From positions 186,001 through 250,000 of the forward strand of contig NZ_ATUE01000005.1 in assembly GCF_000420045.1 (NCBI RefSeq): a stretch of DNA of 64,000 bases, read 5' to 3'. Each line of letters opens with the position of its first letter. The stretch's first letter is position 1. Positions 61,157 through 64,000 of the stretch are shown piece by piece. A model generated the notes under the pieces. The model had not been told where the DNA came from and ran no database searches. It saw only the letters and a program-made list of their open reading frames with translations. The position numbers and the translations under genes were made by a program. Source of the DNA: Perlucidibaca piscinae DSM 21586 (lineage in GTDB: Bacteria; Pseudomonadota; Gammaproteobacteria; Pseudomonadales; Moraxellaceae).

Positions 61157-62416
61157 TCAGCCTCCGCTGGTATCGAAGCGCGTGCCCGGCACCGGGTACT
61201 GCTGGCAGAAGCGCACAATGCCCTCCGCAATGGCACGTGCCACCTCAAGCTGGTAGGCCGGATTGATCAGACGCGACTCTTCCTGGGGATTGGAGATGAA
61301 GCCGGTCTCGACCAGCAGCGACACCATGCCCGGCTCCTTGAGCACGGCGAAACCGGCCTGCTCGACACGCGGGCTGTGCAGCTTGCCCACTACCGGCTTC
61401 ATCTCGCCCAGTATCAGCTGCCCCATCTCCAGACTGTGCTTGAGGGTACCCTCGATCAGCATGCCGGCAAGCACCCCGGTTATGTCGTCGCTTTCAGCAA
61501 CCACGCCGCCAATCAGGTCGGACTTGTTTTCCTGCTCGGCCAGCTGCTGGGCAAATCGCGAGGTGGCGGAGTTGGCGCCCTGCAGGGACAGGGCGAATAC
61601 CGATGCGCCATGGGCGGAACGATTGGGCGCCGAGTCGGCGTGAATGGACACGAAGATGTCGGCCTTGTGGTCATAGCGCGCAATCTGCCGGCGACGCTGC
61701 AGGGGCACAAAGAAATCCGCATCACGGGTGAGGCGGGCAGTCACGCCCTCCTGATCATTCAGGTATTGCGCGACCGCGCGCGCAATCGCCAGAGTGACAT
61801 GCTTCTCGTACATGCCGGTCTTGCCGATGGCGCCGGGGTCTTCGCCACCATGCCCGGCATCCAGGGTGACCACGATGTTGCGACCGCTCTTGCTGACCGG
61901 CTTGCGAACGGGTGCCGGCCGGGGCGCCAGCACAGGAGGTGGTGCCGGGACCGCAGCCGCCACCGCCGGAGATGGCGGCGCGGTCGGTGCAGGCGCTGCC
62001 GCCAGCACCGGAATCACGGTATTGGCCTGACGCGGCAGCAGATCAATGACCAGGCGATGCCCGTAACTCTGGTTGGGGCCGAGCAGAAAGACTTTTGCCT
62101 CGACTTCGCGATTGAGGTCCATGACCAGCTGCGGCACCCGTCCGGACACATCCAGACGAACCGCCTCGACAAAGCCGGCGCGCGCCGGCCAGCGCGGCGC
62201 CTCAAGCCGTGTCTTCGCCTCGGGCAGGGAGATGATCAGGCGGCCGGGCGTGCTGGCCTCGCTGACGCGATACTCGGACTGTCCGTCCAGCTCCAGCACC
62301 AGACGCGTGCTGTCCGCACCTGCCCACGAGCGCACGCCGACGATCTGTGCTGCCGTAACGCTGCCTGCCATGCCCAGCAGCAACCCGCTCATCACCAGCC
62401 AACGCATCATCTTCAA
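61157..62416 (-). CDS. amiC: Periplasmic N-acetylmuramoyl-L-alanine amidase (AmiC/AmiB type)
   Basis: Cuts septal peptidoglycan to separate daughter cells, activated by EnvC/NlpD-type proteins. The 419-residue protein has a signal peptide (MMRWLVMSGLLLGMAGSVTAA), an AMIN domain (about 25-130), a Pro/Ala linker (about 140-175), and the Amidase_3 catalytic domain. Zinc ligands are visible in LDAGHGGEDPGA, MYEKHV and VSIHADSA, with the catalytic Glu in LVETGFISN. No LysM repeats. The start is TTG 62416 (GAGG 8 nt upstream, overlapping the tsaE stop) or ATG 62410. Confidence 0.93.
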   Translation of the reverse strand: MKMMRWLVMSGLLLGMAGSVTAAQIVGVRSWAGADSTRLVLELDGQSEYRVSEASTPGRLIISLPEAKTRLEAPRWPARAGFVEAVRLDVSGRVPQLVMDLNREVEAKVFLLGPNQSYGHRLVIDLLPRQANTVIPVLAAAPAPTAPPSPAVAAAVPAPPPVLAPRPAPVRKPVSKSGRNIVVTLDAGHGGEDPGAIGKTGMYEKHVTLAIARAVAQYLNDQEGVTARLTRDADFFVPLQRRRQIARYDHKADIFVSIHADSAPNRSAHGASVFALSLQGANSATSRFAQQLAEQENKSDLIGGVVAESDDITGVLAGMLIEGTLKHSLEMGQLILGEMKPVVGKLHSPRVEQAGFAVLKEPGMVSLLVETGFISNPQEESRLINPAYQLEVARAIAEGIVRFCQQYPVPGTRFDTSGG

Positions 62417-62886
62417 CCGCCATTCCTCAATTCATTCAGGATCTGCTCGCCGCGCGCCGTCACCGCCGTCACCGCCAGCTCTCGCCCCCCGGCCGGAGGT
62501 TCTGCCAGGCGCAGGCGCAGGTCCGGCTCAGGGAGCAGGAGGCGTCCCCGCTCCGGCCATTCCACCAGCGTCAGCGCCTGATCATGGAAATATTCGCGAT
62601 ACCCCATGAGCTCAAGCTCCTCGGGGTCCAGCAGACGATACAGATCGAAGTGATACACGGTCGTGTCTGCCAGCGTGTAGGGCTCGACCAGCGTGTAGGT
62701 CGGGCTTTTCACCGCGCCCTGATGGCCGAGCGCATGCAAGATGCCACGCGACAGGGTGGTCTTGCCAGCACCCAGATCGCCCTCGAGAAAGATGACGCCA
62801 CGGCCCTGGCAGGCACGCGCCAGTTGCGCCCCGAAGGCGGTCATGGCATCGACATCACCGGCCAGCCACGTCTGACTGCTGCTCAC
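62413..62886 (-). CDS. tsaE: tRNA threonylcarbamoyladenosine synthesis ATPase TsaE
   Basis: P-loop ATPase needed for the t6A37 tRNA modification with TsaB and TsaD. The 157-residue protein has GDLGAGKTTLSRG (Walker A), SPTYTLVEPY and HFDLYRL. A GTG at 62886 overlapping the nnrD stop (GTGA) is the likely start; the ATG at 62937 would lie inside nnrD. The nnrD-tsaE-amiC-mutL order is standard in Gammaproteobacteria. Confidence 0.93.
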   Translation of the reverse strand: MSSSQTWLAGDVDAMTAFGAQLARACQGRGVIFLEGDLGAGKTTLSRGILHALGHQGAVKSPTYTLVEPYTLADTTVYHFDLYRLLDPEELELMGYREYFHDQALTLVEWPERGRLLLPEPDLRLRLAEPPAGGRELAVTAVTARGEQILNELRNGG

Positions 62887-63743
62887 TGTTCCACCACCTG
62901 TTGCGTCGGATTCAACAGGGCCGGCATCGGCCCCCACAGATCACTGGCCAGCATGCCGCGCTGCCCCTTGTGCACGGCGACACGGTCACCGGCCCTGGCG
63001 TGCAGACTCACCGCCAGGGCCGCCGCCTCGAACAGCGGCACGCCCTGGGCGAGCAGGGCACCGGCCAGACCGGCCAGCACATCACCCATGCCCGGCGTCG
63101 CCATGCCGGGATTGCCGGCGGTGCAGCGCCAGACACGTTCACCATCGCACACCAACGTGCCGGCACCCTTGAGGATGACGACACCGCCATATTCAGACTG
63201 CAACTCACGTGCCGCTGCCGGCCGGTCGCGGCTGATGTCGGCGACATGGCAATGCAGCAGGCGGGCAGCCTCGCCCGGATGTGGCGTCAGCACGCGCGCC
63301 GGATGACGCTCCGGGTTCTCCGCCAGCCAGAACAGGCCGTCGGCATCCAGCACCTGACGCGGACCGGGGGCCGCGAGTGCCGGCCAGAGTTCGCGCGCCC
63401 AGTCGTCTCGACCCAGGCCGGGCCCGGCCACCACCACGCGGGCCATGGCCAGCAGCGGCTGCAGATCGGCACGTGAACTCACGGCACGCGCCATCAGTTC
63501 GGGCCGATGCAGCCAGAGCCCGGCCGCCGCCGTGCGCCCGCAGGCGACCAGGGTGGCGCCGGCACCCGCACGCAAGGCCGTCTCGGCCGCCAGCAATGCG
63601 GCGCCGCTGTAGCCCTCGCCACCACCCACCACCAGCAACGGCCCGAAATCGCCCTTGTGGGCATCATCGGCACGCGGCGACAGCCAGCGCAACGCCAGCT
63701 GCCGGTGCAGGTCGTCATCGATCAGGGTCACGGCATCAGACAT
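62883..63743 (-). CDS. nnrD: ADP-dependent NAD(P)H-hydrate dehydratase (stand-alone)
   Basis: Repairs damaged S-NAD(P)H hydrate. The 286-residue ribokinase-like YjeF_C domain has KGDFGPLLVVGGGEGYSGA, TPHPGEAARLL, LKGAGTLV and the catalytic GNPGMATPGMGDVLAG. The NnrE epimerase domain that is fused at the N-terminus in E. coli and Pseudomonas (about 500 residues in all) is absent: codons upstream of the ATG at 63743 do not encode it and the divergent queG begins 78 bp away. NnrE may be encoded elsewhere. Confidence 0.92.
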   Translation of the reverse strand: MSDAVTLIDDDLHRQLALRWLSPRADDAHKGDFGPLLVVGGGEGYSGAALLAAETALRAGAGATLVACGRTAAAGLWLHRPELMARAVSSRADLQPLLAMARVVVAGPGLGRDDWARELWPALAAPGPRQVLDADGLFWLAENPERHPARVLTPHPGEAARLLHCHVADISRDRPAAARELQSEYGGVVILKGAGTLVCDGERVWRCTAGNPGMATPGMGDVLAGLAGALLAQGVPLFEAAALAVSLHARAGDRVAVHKGQRGMLASDLWGPMPALLNPTQQVVEQ

Positions 63744-63821
63744 GGCAGATCCGGGTTTCCGTTGCAGGCTCGCGGGACAGGCCGGCGCCAGGATGGCCCG
63801 ACCTCCGGGAAGGATGGCAGA

Positions 63822-64000
63822 ATGCGCGTCATGAGGCGAATCCCCGGCAGCAACGAACTCACTCCCGCCGAGCTGGACAACCTGGCAGCGGACATCCGCC
63901 GCTGGGGGCGCGAGCTCGGCTTCCAGCAGGTCGGCATCAGTGACATCGATCTGGGCGAACATCCCGCCCACCTGGCGCGCTGGCTGGACGCCGGACACCA
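63822..64000 (+). CDS. queG: Epoxyqueuosine reductase, 3' end outside the window
   Basis: Reduces epoxyqueuosine to queuosine in tRNA using cobalamin and iron-sulfur clusters. Only the first 59 residues are present, reading ELTPAELDNLAADIRRWG and ELGFQQVGISDIDLGEHP, the usual QueG N-terminus. AAGGA lies 7 nt before the ATG at 63822; ATG 63831 is possible. It is divergent from nnrD, as in many Pseudomonadales. The iron-sulfur and cobalamin regions lie beyond the edge. Confidence 0.88.
   Translation, partial: MRVMRRIPGSNELTPAELDNLAADIRRWGRELGFQQVGISDIDLGEHPAHLARWLDAGH

Overview
The window is a dense, high-GC stretch of bacterial chromosome, almost entirely housekeeping genes with Gammaproteobacteria-type content and order. 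Pairs such as amgK-murU divergent from lptD-surA, the rpsU-yqeY-dnaG-rpoD block, and the hfq-hflX-hflK-hflC and amiC-mutL-miaA runs are typical of Pseudomonadales. The glnE-ilvE pair followed by an ELM1-family gene and glycan genes recalls the ilvE boundary of the outer-core locus in Acinetobacter. I therefore infer a high-GC relative of the Moraxellaceae (Perlucidibaca-like). This rests on gene order only; no rRNA is present to test it.

Layout. 1-2956: right end of a glycan locus (PhyH-type oxygenase, GT52/polysialyltransferase-like enzyme, UDP-glucose dehydrogenase), facing an ELM1-family gene. 3967-9578: nitrogen and amino-acid block: ilvE, glnE, and glnA with a complete sigma54/NtrC control region. 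9702-11156: HIT protein, coq7 and an OsmC-like gene. 11205-18573 (minus strand): amgK-murU-rpe-gph followed by trpE-trpG-trpD-trpC, with a possible Trp-rich leader peptide before trpE. 18597-22936: lptD-surA (outer-membrane biogenesis). 23055-24924: a KdpD/KdpE-type two-component pair whose kinase lacks the usual KdpD N-terminal domains. 25118-30574: pdxA-rsmA-apaG-apaH-cca and a pteridine-reductase-like SDR, convergent with folB. 30640-32578: plsY and tsaD separated by two related long inverted repeats. 32639-37612: rpsU, yqeY, dnaG and rpoD with recognisable promoters and terminator.

37655-49314 is the most accessory part: an exported orphan protein, an SDR/hydrolase operon with dyad-rich promoter, metR/metE, fadH/TetR with an inverted-repeat operator, a SRPBCC-SDR fusion, and an XRE regulator with a small membrane protein. 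A CAT-anticodon tRNA (best read as tRNA-Ile2) follows, then small uncharacterised frames. 50137-54381 holds DUF445, DUF2505, purA and hisZ; 54505-63743 holds hflC-hflK-hflX-hfq, miaA, mutL, amiC, tsaE and nnrD; queG runs off the right edge.

I found no CRISPR array, transposase, integrase, prophage, toxin-antitoxin module or recognisable defence system. The points most worth following are the paired inverted repeats at 31257-31539, the short KdpD-like kinase with an upstream KdpE-like direct repeat, the trpE leader, and the glycan-locus edge.
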